From: Conoideocrella luteorostrata
Taxonomy: Eukaryota; Ascomycota; Sordariomycetes; Hypocreales; Clavicipitaceae
DNA length: 64,000 nucleotides
NCBI GenBank assembly: GCA_032433595.1
Contig: JASWJB010000192.1
Span: forward strand, 20,277 to 84,276
Direction: 5' to 3'
Below the pieces are notes generated by a model that did not search any database, was not told where the DNA came from, and saw only the letters and a program-made list of their open reading frames with translations. The translations under genes were made by a program, and so were the position numbers. Below are positions 25,901-37,737 of the stretch, in pieces (the first letter of the stretch is position 1; each line of letters starts with the position of its first letter).

Positions 25901-26204
25901 CCAGCCAGCGAGGTTGAGGCTCTTCAAAAGGCCTGGGCTGTATTCGAAGTTGGCTGGATGTGATGCGGGACCCCCCCAGACGTTCCTCATCAAATATCCT
26001 GGCGCTATCAGTCCAGTACTGGCGTCTTTGTCGCAGAGAAATGTAATAAATAGAGGCTGCGCACTGTCGCCAGGCCAGAATGCCAGGATCCCAGCCCACC
26101 GAGATACATATATTTTAGTTGCGTTATGAAATGAACAGCATGAGTTCCCATCGCACTTCACAAGATATAACCGATTGCTCCAGCTCAACCTATTCGACGG
26201 CAAC

Positions 26205-27286
26205 ATGTACTCAGGACAGTCCGGTTGTGTCCCCTACCAGATTGAAGACTGTGCCGGAAGAGCAACGCAACTTTTGTAAGGGCCTTTACGACACGCCGTA
26301 CTTTACTCCACAGGAAGCTGACGATGTCACATAAAGTTAATTGGGACCTGCCCTCTAAGCGTGAAATATTGAGTATGCAGCTCACCCCACGCGTTTAATC
26401 GCACAAGATTCTATTTATCACACTTGCTGACTGACAACAGACCATCACGGGCATGTCTCCGTTGCGAACCTACAGGCACAGGACGACACGTTCAAGTTTA
26501 CGCGAGCCCACCACGCAGCTGCGTATGTAGTTCAACGCCATTTAGATGACAGCATCGACGAGATATACAAAAAGATTGCATACACGGCAGAAAACGAACA
26601 TTCTTGTCCGGGCAGCCTTTACAAAGAACTATTCCACTGGGTCAAAGAGAAGCGTAAGGGATCCCTCCAGTCGCGATTGCAGTTGCTGACTTCACTTTTC
26701 AGAAATGTTCACATTCTACCAAAAATGCATGCAGGGACAAGACACCCCTTTTAAATTCGCCCTGGAGCAGCTTCAGTTAGACATGACAACGAAACTCGGC
26801 GGAGATGTGGCTGGTCAAATGAGCCTAGACCCGAAGGATTGGATCAATACTCACTCGCTGCACAAGATTGACATTTGGGCTGCAAACCTACCCACGGTCC
26901 CGTATGGCATACCATTCGTGAGTTGACTCGGAAGATAAAGTCTCGATTGAATGGCGACCCCAATGCTAAGAATAAATACATAGAAGCTGTTTCGGCAGGC
27001 CCGCGTGGAACAAGAGCCAGGCTCTGAACATCACCATTATCCTGATTGGCCCTTCATAATCGTCGCAAAGACCCTCGTTACCTTTGTACTGGCAGCGTTT
27101 TTCTGCGTGCCCGTCATCATTCAGGTCTCGGGTGTTGTATCCCGGGGCGGCGCCATTGTGGCCTTTGGCGTTGTGGTAACTGTCGGTAGCTTCTTCTTGA
27201 ATCTTGTGTTTCATAATCTTGAGACCAGCACGCTTCTGACACTGGCGCTTGCCGCGCTTCTGAGCAATTGTCTTCGGGGCGACTAA
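26205..27286 (+). CDS. Predicted membrane protein, DUF6594-like (gene B)
   Basis: Exons 26205-26275, 26314-26372, 26441-26653, 26703-26917 and 26984-27286 join to 286 aa. The order matches gene A at 18.6-20.0 kb: a short N-terminal part, a region with the pattern xGHVSVANLQAQDD comparable to GGAIGLARLQETD in gene A at the same intron position, a charged helical middle, then two hydrophobic segments (VTFVLAAFFCVPVIIQV and GAIVAFGVVVTVGSFFL) and a Leu/Ala-rich tail. Resemblance to DUF6594 proteins rests on this C-terminal layout. The start is uncertain because the frame is open upstream to 26130, so an earlier exon may exist. The first intron (38 bp) is unusually short; the others have good donors and branch sites. 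Function unknown, probably a membrane protein. Confidence 0.5.
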
Positions 27287-28645
27287 GATTGGGGAGGGAG
27301 GGGGAGGAAGGATTCGCCGAGCCCACCGCATGAGATGTTGACTTGGTCAATGGTACGATAGTATGAACAGGGATAAAACATCCCAACTTAACCAAAATAG
27401 CACAGTCTCTATTCACGGCAAAGCATGCTTAAGTGTTCGGCTTGTCCGATAAAACTAGAAAAATGCTGCAACATGGACGCGGCACGACCATCTGAACAGC
27501 CAGGGATCATTCAGGCATCAGGAAGATGCAGGATGCTCAGCCTCACACATCCCATCCATCCATATATGACGATAGAGCCTGCCGTTAGCTCGATAAGCAT
27601 GAGCAAGTAGTCGGGCTTCACCGGTCACACAGCTGGAACATCGTCGCTGAACTGGCCAAATAATTGGATCGGGAATTGGCTTTCCATCGAACTCATCCTA
27701 GGACGACCGGTCGTCAGACAGCGAAAATGACCGTCAGGCAGCTCCCAGCCCAAAAATTAGACAGCACCGCCAGAGTAACCTTTATTCTGCACTGTTTCAG
27801 CTCGTGATTGCTCATTGGGGATCGCCCAATAGGTTGTGTGTTACGCTGCAGACACCTGAACACCCTTTTCGACATGCCAAGCCAATAGCAACAGGTTACC
27901 CAACACCCCACGGCTGCACGTCCAAGTCATCAGCAACGGTGACCCTGCGAGCGATCGATATGATGTACTTGAAGTCACTCGCATGTTCTTCTGAACACTC
28001 AGCGGCACGGGCCGTTTTGGGAAGCTTGCCTTTTCCTGTTCTTGCCAGACCCATACCATTGCCGCGTCTCTGCGGTGCTTCGCTCGAAGTGCTTGCACGA
28101 GTTTTTTTTGCATCCAATACACGTAAGGCTCAGTGAACGGCGGAGGAAGACAAGATGCCTATTTGTCTATTTCAGCACCACTACCTTACAGTGCTATGAA
28201 TTGTTACAGTCAACAAATTATAACGATAGGCAACCTGCGCTATTAGTAGATGTAGTATAACTAAAGAACAACGGAGATGAAGAGTAAGAATTCCCCCTCA
28301 CCCTTCAGCGGACTTTCATCCCTAGTTATAGGTGCTCTGGTTATCTACCTATGTATTCACAACCTACTGACCAACCCGTGCTGTGCATCACTTATAGGTC
28401 ATCGTGATTCACTCGGGTTGCTTGTTCACCAGTGCAGTGAACCTATCGTGGGTCACGTGTGGGCCCGGATCGTCACTGTGTTTGGGGATTATCGCATAGC
28501 CAGGTAGTAATGTACCTAGACGCTACAATGTTTGAGCTGTTCCTCAAGAACTTAAAAAAAAATTACCAACTCGACTTTGGTAGTACAGCTACCGGCGTGC
28601 CGTACTGTTGCTCGTGTCCACACATTCCATGGTGTTGGCAGTTCC
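27287..28645. other. Intergenic region without visible features
   Basis: About 1.35 kb between gene B and the 3' end of the minus-strand 528-aa gene. Short overlapping frames only; none resembles a known family. No TACTCCG copy was noticed here. Confidence 0.55.
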
Positions 28646-30419
28646 TCATGCTTTGCTATCCTCAGCCTTCCACTCCTCCTCTGTCATATGATATAATTGT
28701 GAAATAATGGTGAACACTGCCCATATCTCAGTCGAAAGTACTAGATGCAAGAGCTCCGTACCGAAAAGGTTCACGAGCCAGGTGCCCGTCACCCCGCTCA
28801 GCATATTCACATCCAAGATATCGCCAAAAGTGAAGCCTTGTCGAACGCGAAACATCTGGGCTACTAGTCGTAAGGCTGTGGCCTCGTATGGTAAGAGGAA
28901 TATTCGCGTCACGGAATAAGTCAACAAGTTTCCTGCAATCCCCGCGGGCATGCGTGTGAGGAAGGTGTCCAAGTATACTGGCTGTTGATTGCCACCCAAT
29001 GTTACCTCTAGTCCTGCACTTGGGCGCAACTCAGCAGACCACAGGCCCGGCGGCGCATCTTGAGACTCTGATGCTTCCACATCAAAACTTATTAGAGTGG
29101 CGCTGACTCCTTCATTTTCGTCATCATCGCTAGTGTAATCGTCTCCCCTGGTGGAGAAGACACTGGTCCTGCGTGGGTTTTCTGGAAGGGTTTGGTTCAC
29201 AACCAGAGGTTCAACATCATTCTGTGGCGAGGTGGGACTAGTAAGACCCCCCACCAGTCTTTGAGGCCCGTCCATGCTAAAATCAATGACCTCGGGCTGG
29301 TCCCTTGGAATAGCAAGGGGAGGCGGAGGTGGTGGCGGAGGTGGAGGTGGCGGAGGTGGTAGGTCCTTGCGTTGAAAGACTGTGTTCGGGAGCCGTTCAT
29401 AAATAATGTTCCATATCTGTGATTTAAAGTCGCGCAGCATGCGTTGCGACATGACCCATATCAAGAAGGGTGTTGATGTAATCAGCACACCACCTACCCA
29501 AGATGCCAATGACGGCAGGGTATAATCTTGTAGCGGCGGCGGGGGAGGTATTGGCGACGATTCAGTGAAGGGAATGAAGAAGCTTGGATGGGGGAGCCAA
29601 AGCCTTCCCGGTATAACGCCCATTCGTTGCAGGGCAACGTGTAATTCTAAGTGAACTTTGACGTAGGACCATACTTCCTGATGACTTCCTCCTAGTCAGG
29701 ATATAACTTATCGTGGACCTGATTAGGAAATAGTACTTACATCCGACGAGCAACCTTCGCGGATGCCTCATTGATCCACCATAAGCTTAGCACTCGATCC
29801 GCATGGTAAAGGAGTAAGCTTGTTGGCGCACCAGCTAGAATAGTTGAGAGAGAAGGGCTTGCCCTGGCTTGCTTGAACAACTGCCAGAAAGGAACATGGG
29901 AGTATCTTTTGTAAATCTTGTGCGCGTTCCAGAGTTAGTCGAGGCAAAAAGAACTCCGGTAACAAAAGGCTGCTGATCACGGCACATACCAATATTCGCT
30001 GTCGCAATCCATGTACGCCAAAAATGCCTACCGCCTGAACGCACTGCATAGCGGAGGCTCCTAGAAATGAGCCTATATGCTCCTCGTGAGCTTCATGACG
30101 CCGTTGTGACTCGACCTCTGGTCCAGAAATGGGGTTTTCAGGCTCCGCGACTCCGATCACATGCATGACCTCGTTGTGAGCCCTGATGATGTCCCGATTC
30201 ATGCGCTTAGTCTCTGGGTTGACAGGACGACCACGGTGGTCATATTGCTGGACGGGTTGATGGGGATCATTCTCTCCTTCGCCATCAACAACCTCATCAT
30301 ATGGAGAGCGGCCCTGCAGGACGTCAGCTACAACGTTCTTTGTACTGGATCAACAAGGCGACCGAATGGGGTATGCTTCGTACCAAAGCCAGAGCTGTAA
30401 GCGGTCCTTGCATACCCAT
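28646..30419 (-). CDS. Conserved fungal membrane protein of unknown function, polyproline-containing
   Basis: Four exons, 30419-30335, 30276-29990, 29916-29741 and 29684-28646, give 528 aa in one continuous frame. The N-terminus (MGMQGPLTALALV) is mildly hydrophobic. A conserved-looking block with NPETKRMNRDIIRAHNEVM follows. Hydrophobic segments lie in exon 4 (ASWVGGVLITSTPFLIWV, a stretch with LLTYSVTRIFLLPY, and one near the C-terminus with WLVNLFGTELLHLVL). A run of about 14 prolines is coded by the GGT/GGC-rich tract at 29320-29360, and an acidic linker follows. This looks like an organelle-membrane protein conserved in filamentous fungi, but I do not recognise a named family. It is divergent from UTP13, with 350 bp between starts. 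Intron 1 donor (GTTGTA) and intron 3 acceptor were chosen by frame continuity. Confidence 0.7.
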
Positions 30420-30769
30420 GATTGCAGACAATGAGTAATTTTGTCCCTCAGCCCATATCGGAACTGGGTCCGAAGAAAGAAAAACAAAATGGGCGAGAAG
30501 CCCGAAGCGACGATTGTCGCAGGCGAAGTCCGTGTCGAACACAGCTCCGATTACCTACGGCCTGGTCGGTGTAGTCGTGGTGGATGTTAGTCCCAGCTTC
30601 TACGGAGTACGCTACTACGGAGTAGTTTTAGTGGCAACTTCCACAGATGAGCGGGAAAAGTGGGCCGCGCAGCTGCAGACACCCAAAAAAAAAAAAAGGT
30701 TTCGATCGTTGATGCTTCAAGACATGAAGATTTCGCGACTACCACTTTAACCAACTTGCGTCGTCAAAC

Positions 30770-33618
30770 ATGGCTACCAAGCAGCCACTGAAGACGACCT
30801 TTGATGTTGGTCATGTGATTCGACCCGTATTTACCGGTGGTTCAATTGCAATTGACAATAAGGCGCACATTTTGGCTACAACTCTGGGCGAGGATGCTGT
30901 TCTCACTAACCCCGCCACTGGCAAGCACCTTGCCCATATCGAGGGTGTACGATAATCTCTCTCTGTGCCTCTAGACCCATCTTGTGCTGACAATGCTAAA
31001 CTAGGATGGAGAAACGATATCTACTTTAACCTGTAGGTAACTCGATGAAGCCTCCTAAGGCACAGTGCTGACAAGATCTAGTGACTCCGTCTGGTTCACA
31101 CCTCATCATTTGCTCTCGGTCGTTGTCCATGAGAATATTTGCTCTAAAACCTTCTTTGGACCAAGAAACTATCGTACCGTGTCTCATTCGAACTTTGAAA
31201 CCCCATGGCACCCCCGTTGTAGTTTTAGCCGTCGACCGTACGAGCACGCTGCTTGCGACTGGTGGAACAGATGGCACGATCAAAGTTTGGGATATCGCTG
31301 CCGGCTATGTGACACATACTTTTCGTGGCCCTTCCGTCCTGGTCTCTGCCTTGCACTTTTTTGAGGTCACCGCTCGATCAAAGGAAAGCATTCATACGCG
31401 CAAAGGAAAGAAGGGCACATTGGCAAACGACGATTCCGACGAAGAAGCCGACAGTGGCAGCGCAACGAATTTCAGGTTGGCTTCAGGTAGCCAGAATGGA
31501 AAAGTTCGCATCTGGGACTTACATAAGCGTGCGTGCGTTGCCAACCTCGAGTCGCATGTTTCCGATGTTCAGAAGATCGACTATTCTCCCGAGCAGCACG
31601 CTCTGGTCAGCGCGAGCAGGGACAAGACAATTATCTGGTGGGACACAACGTCGTGGAAAATCAGAAAAGTCGTCCCGTGTCTTGAACTTGTGGAAACTGC
31701 AGGTTTTTTCGACGGCGGTCGCCTGACGTTTTCCGCTGGTGCCAACGGTTGCCTGCGCATTTGGGATACAGATACCGGCAAGGAACTCACTCCGGCTCAG
31801 TCAGAGAAGAACGAGGAGGAAGGTATAGTGTCTGGCATTCACCGACCTGGCTTGCCCTTCATTCTTTGTGTTCAAGTGGATCACACCCTTACGTTCTACA
31901 ATACCCCTTGCAAGGAGTCGGCGCAATCTCTGGAAGCCCCCGAGCCATTTCGTCGAATCTCGGGTACCCATGACGAAATCATTGATCTTGGATACCTACT
32001 ACCTGATAGATCACTTATGGCTCTAGCAACTAACTCTGAGGATATTCGGATTATTTCTGTGGCGGAAAGTGAACAAGCGTGTGAATCGTCGGATTCGTGG
32101 GGTTCTGACTCAAGTACATATTTTGGTCAGGATATAGCGCTTTTGAGGGGGCACGAAGATATCGTAATTTCCCTGGACATCGACTGGTCTGGACATTGGG
32201 TTGCCACTGGCGCCAAAGATAATACTGCCCGACTCTGGCGCGTGGATCCCGCCAACAACTCCTATACCTGCTGGGCCACTTTCTCTGGCCATGCTGAGTC
32301 CATTGGAGCCGTTGCCCTCCCCAAGACCATCCCTGTTGAAAACTCTTCCGCCCGGACCAGTCCTCTGGATCATCCGCCGGCTTTCCTTGTCACTGGTTCG
32401 CAGGATCAAACAATCAAGAAATGGGATATTGCTCGACAGCCGCAACAACATGGTTCAAAACCACGAGCTCATTTCACTCGAAAGGCTCACGAAAAAGACA
32501 TTAACGCCATCAATGTCCACCATTCCAACAGCCTCTTCGCCTCTGCATCGCAGGACAAGACTGTCAAGATCTGGTCAGCTGAGGAAGGTGAAGTTCAGGG
32601 CATTCTCCGCGGTCACAAGCGAGGTGTTTGGTCCGTCCAATTCTCCCCAGCCCATATGCCCGCCATTCAAGGAGATGAAGGTCCCGTCACCGGCAAGGGT
32701 GTGATTATCACCGGCAGCGGGGACAAGAGCGTGAAGCTTTGGAGCTTATCCGACTACACCTGTATAAGAACATTCGAAGGACACTCCAACAGTGTGTTAA
32801 AGGTTGCTTGGCTGAATATGCCAGTGAAGCCAGGAGAATCCAAGAAACCGGTGCAGTTCGTCACTGCTGCAGGCGATGGGCTAGTCAAGGTATGGGATGC
32901 CAACTCCGGTGAGGCAGCGTGCACCCTCGACAACCATGAGGACAGAGTTTGGGCTGTGGCTGTTCATCCCGAAACCAACGCCATTGCATCTGGCAGCGGC
33001 GATTCCACCGTGACGTTTTGGAGGGACACAACGACTGAGACACAGGCTGCGGCATCCCAAGCCACGCTCAGGATTATTGAGCAGCAACAAGAATTGGAAA
33101 ATCACATCTACGCTGGCTCCTACAGAGAAGCTATTACTCTAGCACTCCAGCTTAACCACCCTGGCCGTCTGCTGAGCCTTTTCACATCCGTTGTCACAAG
33201 TAGCACTCCGGACGAAGGCAGCCTGTGTGGTCTGAAGGTCGTGGACGATGTGTTGGGAAGCTTAGCAGATGAACAGATATTCTTGTTGCTACTCAGACTA
33301 CGCGACTGGAACACCAATGCCCGAACATCGCCAGTCGCTCAGCGGATCTTGTGGACACTGTTTAAAAGCTACCCTGCTTCGAAATTCTCCAATCTCTCCG
33401 TGAAGGGCACCCGTGGACAAAAGAGCCTAAATGATGTGCTTCAAGGACTGCGGGTATATACGGAACGTCATTACAAGCGCGTGGAGGAGCTAGTGGATGA
33501 CAGCTATTTGGTGGAATATACCCTGCAGAACATGGACAGCTTAGCCCCAATCGAGCAAGGCGATGTGCCCGTCGAGGAACTGGAAGACAGACAGGGAGAT
33601 TCGGTCATGGTTGGATAA
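30770..33618 (+). CDS. UTP13: U3 snoRNP / small-subunit processome protein Utp13
   Basis: Exons 30770-30946, 31005-31032 and 31082-33618 give 913 aa. It is a WD40 protein of the UtpB subcomplex of the small-subunit processome, acting in nucleolar 18S rRNA maturation. Many WD repeats are readable (for example GTDGTIKVWDI, SQNGKVRIWDL, SRDKTIIWWDT, GAKDNTARLWRV, SQDKTVKIWSA, GSGDKSVKLWSL), forming two tandem propellers. The last ~150 residues match the helical Utp13 C-terminal domain (QQQELENHIYAGSYREAITLAL onward). Exon 2 is a 28-nt microexon between two ~50-60 bp introns. It is needed to make the conserved EGDGETISTLTLTPSGSH junction. The gene ends with an acidic tail. Confidence 0.95.
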
Positions 33619-34100
33619 ATTTGCTTTTTTACGGTGGCGTTTAAAATACATGTACATATACAAATATCAGGTATGGGAGTTTCATCCGGACTCCTGCCCT
33701 GTCGAACATAAAATGTTTACACAGCGAAGTCGGACGCAGTTAATTTGTTCACATAACGCATGTCTTTTTCCCACACTTACGATACACGGGCCTTTTGCGA
33801 AGCGCGATTGGTGTGTCGAGAAGAAAGTGACAAAAGAACATATTTAAAGTCAGTAGCCTGATTTTTGTCGCATACAGCGTCAATGTACCACACGACCTCG
33901 CCCCACCATGATGCAGCTTTCCTCTAGCCTCCCCTGCCTACTTAACTCTTTACATGCTCCAACCGTCGGGTCGACACCTTCGGTGTAAAAAGTTTCTAAC
34001 ACCACCGTCATCACCCATTGTTCCAACACAGAGCTCTGGATACACGCCAATTCCCCCCAGTTAACTTACTTTCCTACTGTACAGAGTTAGGGTCATCGAA
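33619..34100. other. Intergenic region between UTP13 and SAD1
   Basis: About 480 bp, tandem-gene spacing. It should hold the UTP13 3' end and the SAD1 promoter. No distinctive element beyond pyrimidine-rich stretches near 33895-34080. Confidence 0.6.
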
Positions 34101-35768
34101 ATGGCCAAGCGCCAGGCATCCGAACCGCTCGACGAGCTCGTAGGCATCGCCTCACCCGCGTCGAAAAAGTCTCGGACCGCGGATCTCGAAACACCACCAA
34201 ATGAGAATGGCGCATCAGCACTCACACCGACACCTCTCAAGGAATCAACGACCGCAAACGACTCTCACCCCGACTCCGACTCCTCTGATTTGGAAGTAGA
34301 AGATGATGGCCCAGCCACTTCTGCGCTATTGCGCCAAGCAAATCCCACAGAAGGCTATGACGACCTGTACCTGGACACGATAGACCGACACGTCTTGGAC
34401 TTTGACTTTGAAAAGCTCTGCTCCGTGTCCCTCTCCAATATTAATGTGTACGCCTGCCTCGTATGCGGGAAATACTTCCAGGGGAGAGGCCCAAAATCGC
34501 ATGCTTACTTTCACGCCCTTGATGAAGATCACCACGTCTTCATCAACCTCGAAACGCAAAAGGTCTATGTCCTACCGGAGGGGTACGAAGTGAAAAGCAA
34601 GTCGCTGGAGGACATAAAATACGTCTCTGATCCGCGTTACTCTAAACAAGAAGTAAAAAATCTCGACTGTCCGTTATCTACGACCGAACGCACCAAATCG
34701 TGGACATTATCAGGGAAAGAGTACACCCCTGGCTTTGTGGGCATGAACAATATCAAAGCAAACGACTACCTCAACGTCATAGTCCAAGCACTCTCCCACG
34801 TACCCCCCCTCAGAAACTACTTCCTGTTGGAATCTTTCTCCAAAAACGCCGAACTCGTTAAACGAAACTCCATCCTTTTCCGCAAGATTTGGAACCCTCG
34901 CGCCTTTAAAGCCCACGTCTCCCCCCACGAACTCCTCCAGGAAATTGCCCTACGATCAAACAAGCGCTTCACCCTAACAAACCAATCCGACCCAGTTGAA
35001 TTCCTTTCCTGGTTCTTAAACAACCTCCACCTCGGTCTTGGTGGCAGTAAAACTAGGCCAGGAAGTTCCATGATCCAGCGTACTTTTCAAGGCAAACTCA
35101 AGGCTGAATCCCAAGCCATCACCGCCCGCGCAGACGCCACAGACCGTCTGCGGTTCGAGGAAGCCGCCGAAGTAAAAGTGGACGTTGTGCGCTTTCTCCT
35201 ACTAACGCTCGACCTTCCCGCCGCGCCTTTATTCCAGGACGAACTTGAAAAGAACATCATCCCCCAGGTGCCTCTCACCACCATCCTGTCCAAATATGAT
35301 GGGAAATCCGCACAAGAGCACCACGCGCAACGGAAACGCTATAGGCTCCTACACCCCCTTCCCCCTTATCTAATATTCCACGTTAAGCGCTTCTCCCAGA
35401 ACAAATTCGTATCAGAGCGAAACCCCACCATTGTCACATTCGATGCCAGAAATCTAGATGTATCGCCGTACGTGGAGCCAAACCCGGCGGAGTGGCCGCC
35501 CTCGGAGCCCATATGGTATGATTTAGTAGCCAATGTGGTTCATGAGGCAGTCCGCACAAGGGAAGATGTAGCTGATAGTGGGGATGAGAGGAAGACCTGG
35601 AAGGTGCAAGTTAGGGACAGATCGACCGGCGAGTGGATTAGCTGCCAGGATTTGTTTGTGGAAAAGGTCCAGAGCGAGTTGTTGTATTTGGGTGAATCGT
35701 ATCTGCAAATTTGGGAGCGGAGGAGAGAACAGAGGACGGCGATGAATGGGACGGCGAAGAATAAGTAA
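34101..35768 (+). CDS. SAD1: Sad1/USP39-type tri-snRNP assembly factor, inactive ubiquitin-protease fold
   Basis: Intronless, 555 aa. An N-terminal acidic/Ser-rich tail (1-90) precedes a zf-UBP domain (ACLVCGKYFQGRGPKSHAYFH, Cys near 119 and 122). A USP-fold domain follows, starting at EYTPGFVGMNNIKANDYLN and ending with the YLQIWERR block. At the position of the catalytic Cys of active USPs there is Asp (NNIKANDYLN, Asp near residue 222), as expected for the inactive Sad1/USP39 branch. The family stabilises the U4/U6.U5 tri-snRNP for splicing. The His-box region (PPYLIFHVKRFSQNKF) keeps its shape. Identification is strong. Confidence 0.94.
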   Translation: MAKRQASEPLDELVGIASPASKKSRTADLETPPNENGASALTPTPLKESTTANDSHPDSDSSDLEVEDDGPATSALLRQANPTEGYDDLYLDTIDRHVLDFDFEKLCSVSLSNINVYACLVCGKYFQGRGPKSHAYFHALDEDHHVFINLETQKVYVLPEGYEVKSKSLEDIKYVSDPRYSKQEVKNLDCPLSTTERTKSWTLSGKEYTPGFVGMNNIKANDYLNVIVQALSHVPPLRNYFLLESFSKNAELVKRNSILFRKIWNPRAFKAHVSPHELLQEIALRSNKRFTLTNQSDPVEFLSWFLNNLHLGLGGSKTRPGSSMIQRTFQGKLKAESQAITARADATDRLRFEEAAEVKVDVVRFLLLTLDLPAAPLFQDELEKNIIPQVPLTTILSKYDGKSAQEHHAQRKRYRLLHPLPPYLIFHVKRFSQNKFVSERNPTIVTFDARNLDVSPYVEPNPAEWPPSEPIWYDLVANVVHEAVRTREDVADSGDERKTWKVQVRDRSTGEWISCQDLFVEKVQSELLYLGESYLQIWERRREQRTAMNGTAKNK

Positions 35769-36519
35769 GCCATGGAGCGCGACGATAAAACTAGTCAGTG
35801 TCTGCATACCTAAGGAGTATAGTAGGAGCTGAAATGATGAAATAATGGGGTTTACTAGAAAGAAATATAATGGACCTCGCAACGTATAATGACTATCACA
35901 TAACTTCATTAGGGCGTCTGGTGAGAGAAAGGAGAAAGACCGTCGCTAACGCGCATAGCGTTTGAATCTTGTTCAGCTAGTCTGCCACCAACATCAGGCG
36001 GCTTTTTGCTGCATCGTTCCGACTTTGGGACATATTTAGCTATACATATAGTACATCATTACATGAAATCCTTCATGACTACACAACCAACGCGTCAGGT
36101 AACATCACCAGTTTCTCACATCCACCGTCTCCCCGTGTCCTCTTTTTCGGTTTCTTTAAGAACCAAAACCGTATTCTCCCGCCGAACCTGCCGCAATGCT
36201 TCCAATCAAAGAAAAACAAATGATCAATTTACAACGCAACCTCAACACAGCCCTTAGTACCGATTCTCTCTCGAACGGATAGGCTCCGGCGAAGCACTGA
36301 CCCTGTGAAGAAAGAGGCAAGGGGGAAAAAGCCAGTTCAATAACAGGATGATATAGCAAGAAAAGCAACGCAGTAAACAAGAAACACCCCATTTCAAGTT
36401 TACAAGTAAGGTGGTAAACCAGTATTGTTATTTTCTTGTCTCACAGATACTGTACAACAGATGTGACGGGAAATTTCCTGGGCGGCTAGGAAGAGGCTGC
36501 TATTAAGAACATAGGCACT
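35769..36519. other. Convergent intergenic region
   Basis: About 750 bp between the 3' ends of SAD1 (plus) and the eIF4E-like gene (minus). AT-rich, with no gene-like frame or notable repeat. Confidence 0.6.
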
Positions 36520-37737
36520 CTACTCAAGGCTTTGTCGCTGAGCGTTGGAGTTGTGACGTCTGTCTCCGCCTTGATTCTGATTGTTTTTCTCACGACGCTG
36601 CTCGTCAATGGCGGTTCTTTGCTGGATACTAGAGTCATGGGTTTTGAACTCTACACGCGTATTCTGGGGGAAGTTGAGGACATGTTTCATGATCTCTCTG
36701 TTCATGGTCCTGGGTTAGCTAGCTCTCATCGCCAAAGTGGTACGAAACATTTATGAGAGCGGATTTCTTACCGAATCTTGAGTACACGACTACCCACCGT
36801 TCGAGTCCAAATGCTTAGAATATCCTCGCCATTGCGCATACTGAGAACAGCACCACACACCTCCTCACCAGCGTCACCAAACTGGTCGCCAATTAGAGAA
36901 AGGAGTAGGTCTTCCCAGTAGCGATCAGCAACACCCTTCTTCATCCTCACTACCCATTTCCCTCCTTTGTGATTCACCTCGTCCTCCCAGATGGGACGAA
37001 CGTCTTTTTTGAACAAATGATAGTCGGATACTATAGGGAGTGTAGATGGCCTTTTCAGATGAGAGTAAATCTCCCAAAACTCTTCAGCGGTCTGCACAGT
37101 GGCAATGCCATGCAAAGTATTCTCGTATTCGATGAAACCGTGAGCCTTCGAGATGGGAGGACGGTACCAAAAGGACCAGGCATCCTTCAGCTGATGAGTT
37201 GTGGAAGATGGTGTTGAAGCAGGTACCCTGTTCTCGACAATGGCTGCCATGCTAGAAACTTTTGACAGGGGCCTGTTGCCGTCCTTGGAGACTGTACTCT
37301 TGGTCATGGCCGTGCCCATGGCCGTGTCGAAAGGGTTTCCAGATGATTTGGGCGTCTTGGCGGACCCAAACGACGCAAAGGCGCCAGAGCCCAGGCCAAA
37401 AGCACTTGATGCGCCGCTGGTAGGAGAGACTAGACCACCACCTGGCGTATTGAAGGGGCTGGCTTTGCCATGCGCCGAGGTGTCGCCTCCATGCCGCTTA
37501 GAGAGAGGACCATTGCGGGAGGTATCGTTAGCCAATGAGCCGTTCGGGCCGGTTGTTGATGTTGTGAGTGACAGTTTACCGGAGCTAGAAGTGAAGGCAA
37601 ATCAGATGCGATTAGCCTCTGCTGGCTTAAGACGGTACAGGGGACATTGGAGCATGTGGCACGAAATAAGGTGGGAATGTGGTATCCGGAACTTACTTTG
37701 TGCGACGGGTCCATAGGTTATTACTCTCGGTCGCCAT
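36520..37737 (-). CDS. eIF4E family protein, class II (4EHP-like)
   Basis: Three exons, 37737-37697, 37584-36772 and 36709-36520, give 347 aa. The first ~120 residues are low-complexity Ser/Gly/Pro. The IF4E fold then begins at LKDAWSFWYRPP, followed by the cap-pocket region around PIWEDEVNHKGGKWVVRMKKG and the block YWEDLLLSLIGDQFG. The first conserved Trp position reads WSFWYRPP, with Tyr where class I eIF4E usually has Trp, which fits class II/4EHP proteins. This class binds the mRNA cap but is generally linked to repression or specialised translation rather than bulk initiation. The short C-terminal exon (MKHVLNFPQNTRVEFKTH onward) ends in a basic, Gln/Arg/Asn-rich tail. The 14-codon first exon is supported by a GTAAGT donor and exact frame match. 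Confidence 0.85.

Larger units (their letters stand above)
20003..26204. other. Repeat-dotted gene-poor island between two paralogous genes
   Basis: About 6.2 kb with no secure gene. Heptamer repeats are at their densest: near 20345, 21730, 21885, 22367, 22522, 22855-22877, 22918, 23565, 23830, 23882, 23900, 24160 and 24543. The segment 24910-25180 has some protein-like frames (for example MPQKIHERIIPVK from 24910, and a frame ending at a GTACGT donor near 25169). It could hold upstream exons of an unrecognised gene, but no consistent exon chain was found. Confidence 0.5.

Noticed and set aside
25785..26206. Overlapping 104-108-codon frames on both strands
   Set aside because: They overlap each other in several frames, lack family resemblance and carry no splice chain to gene B.
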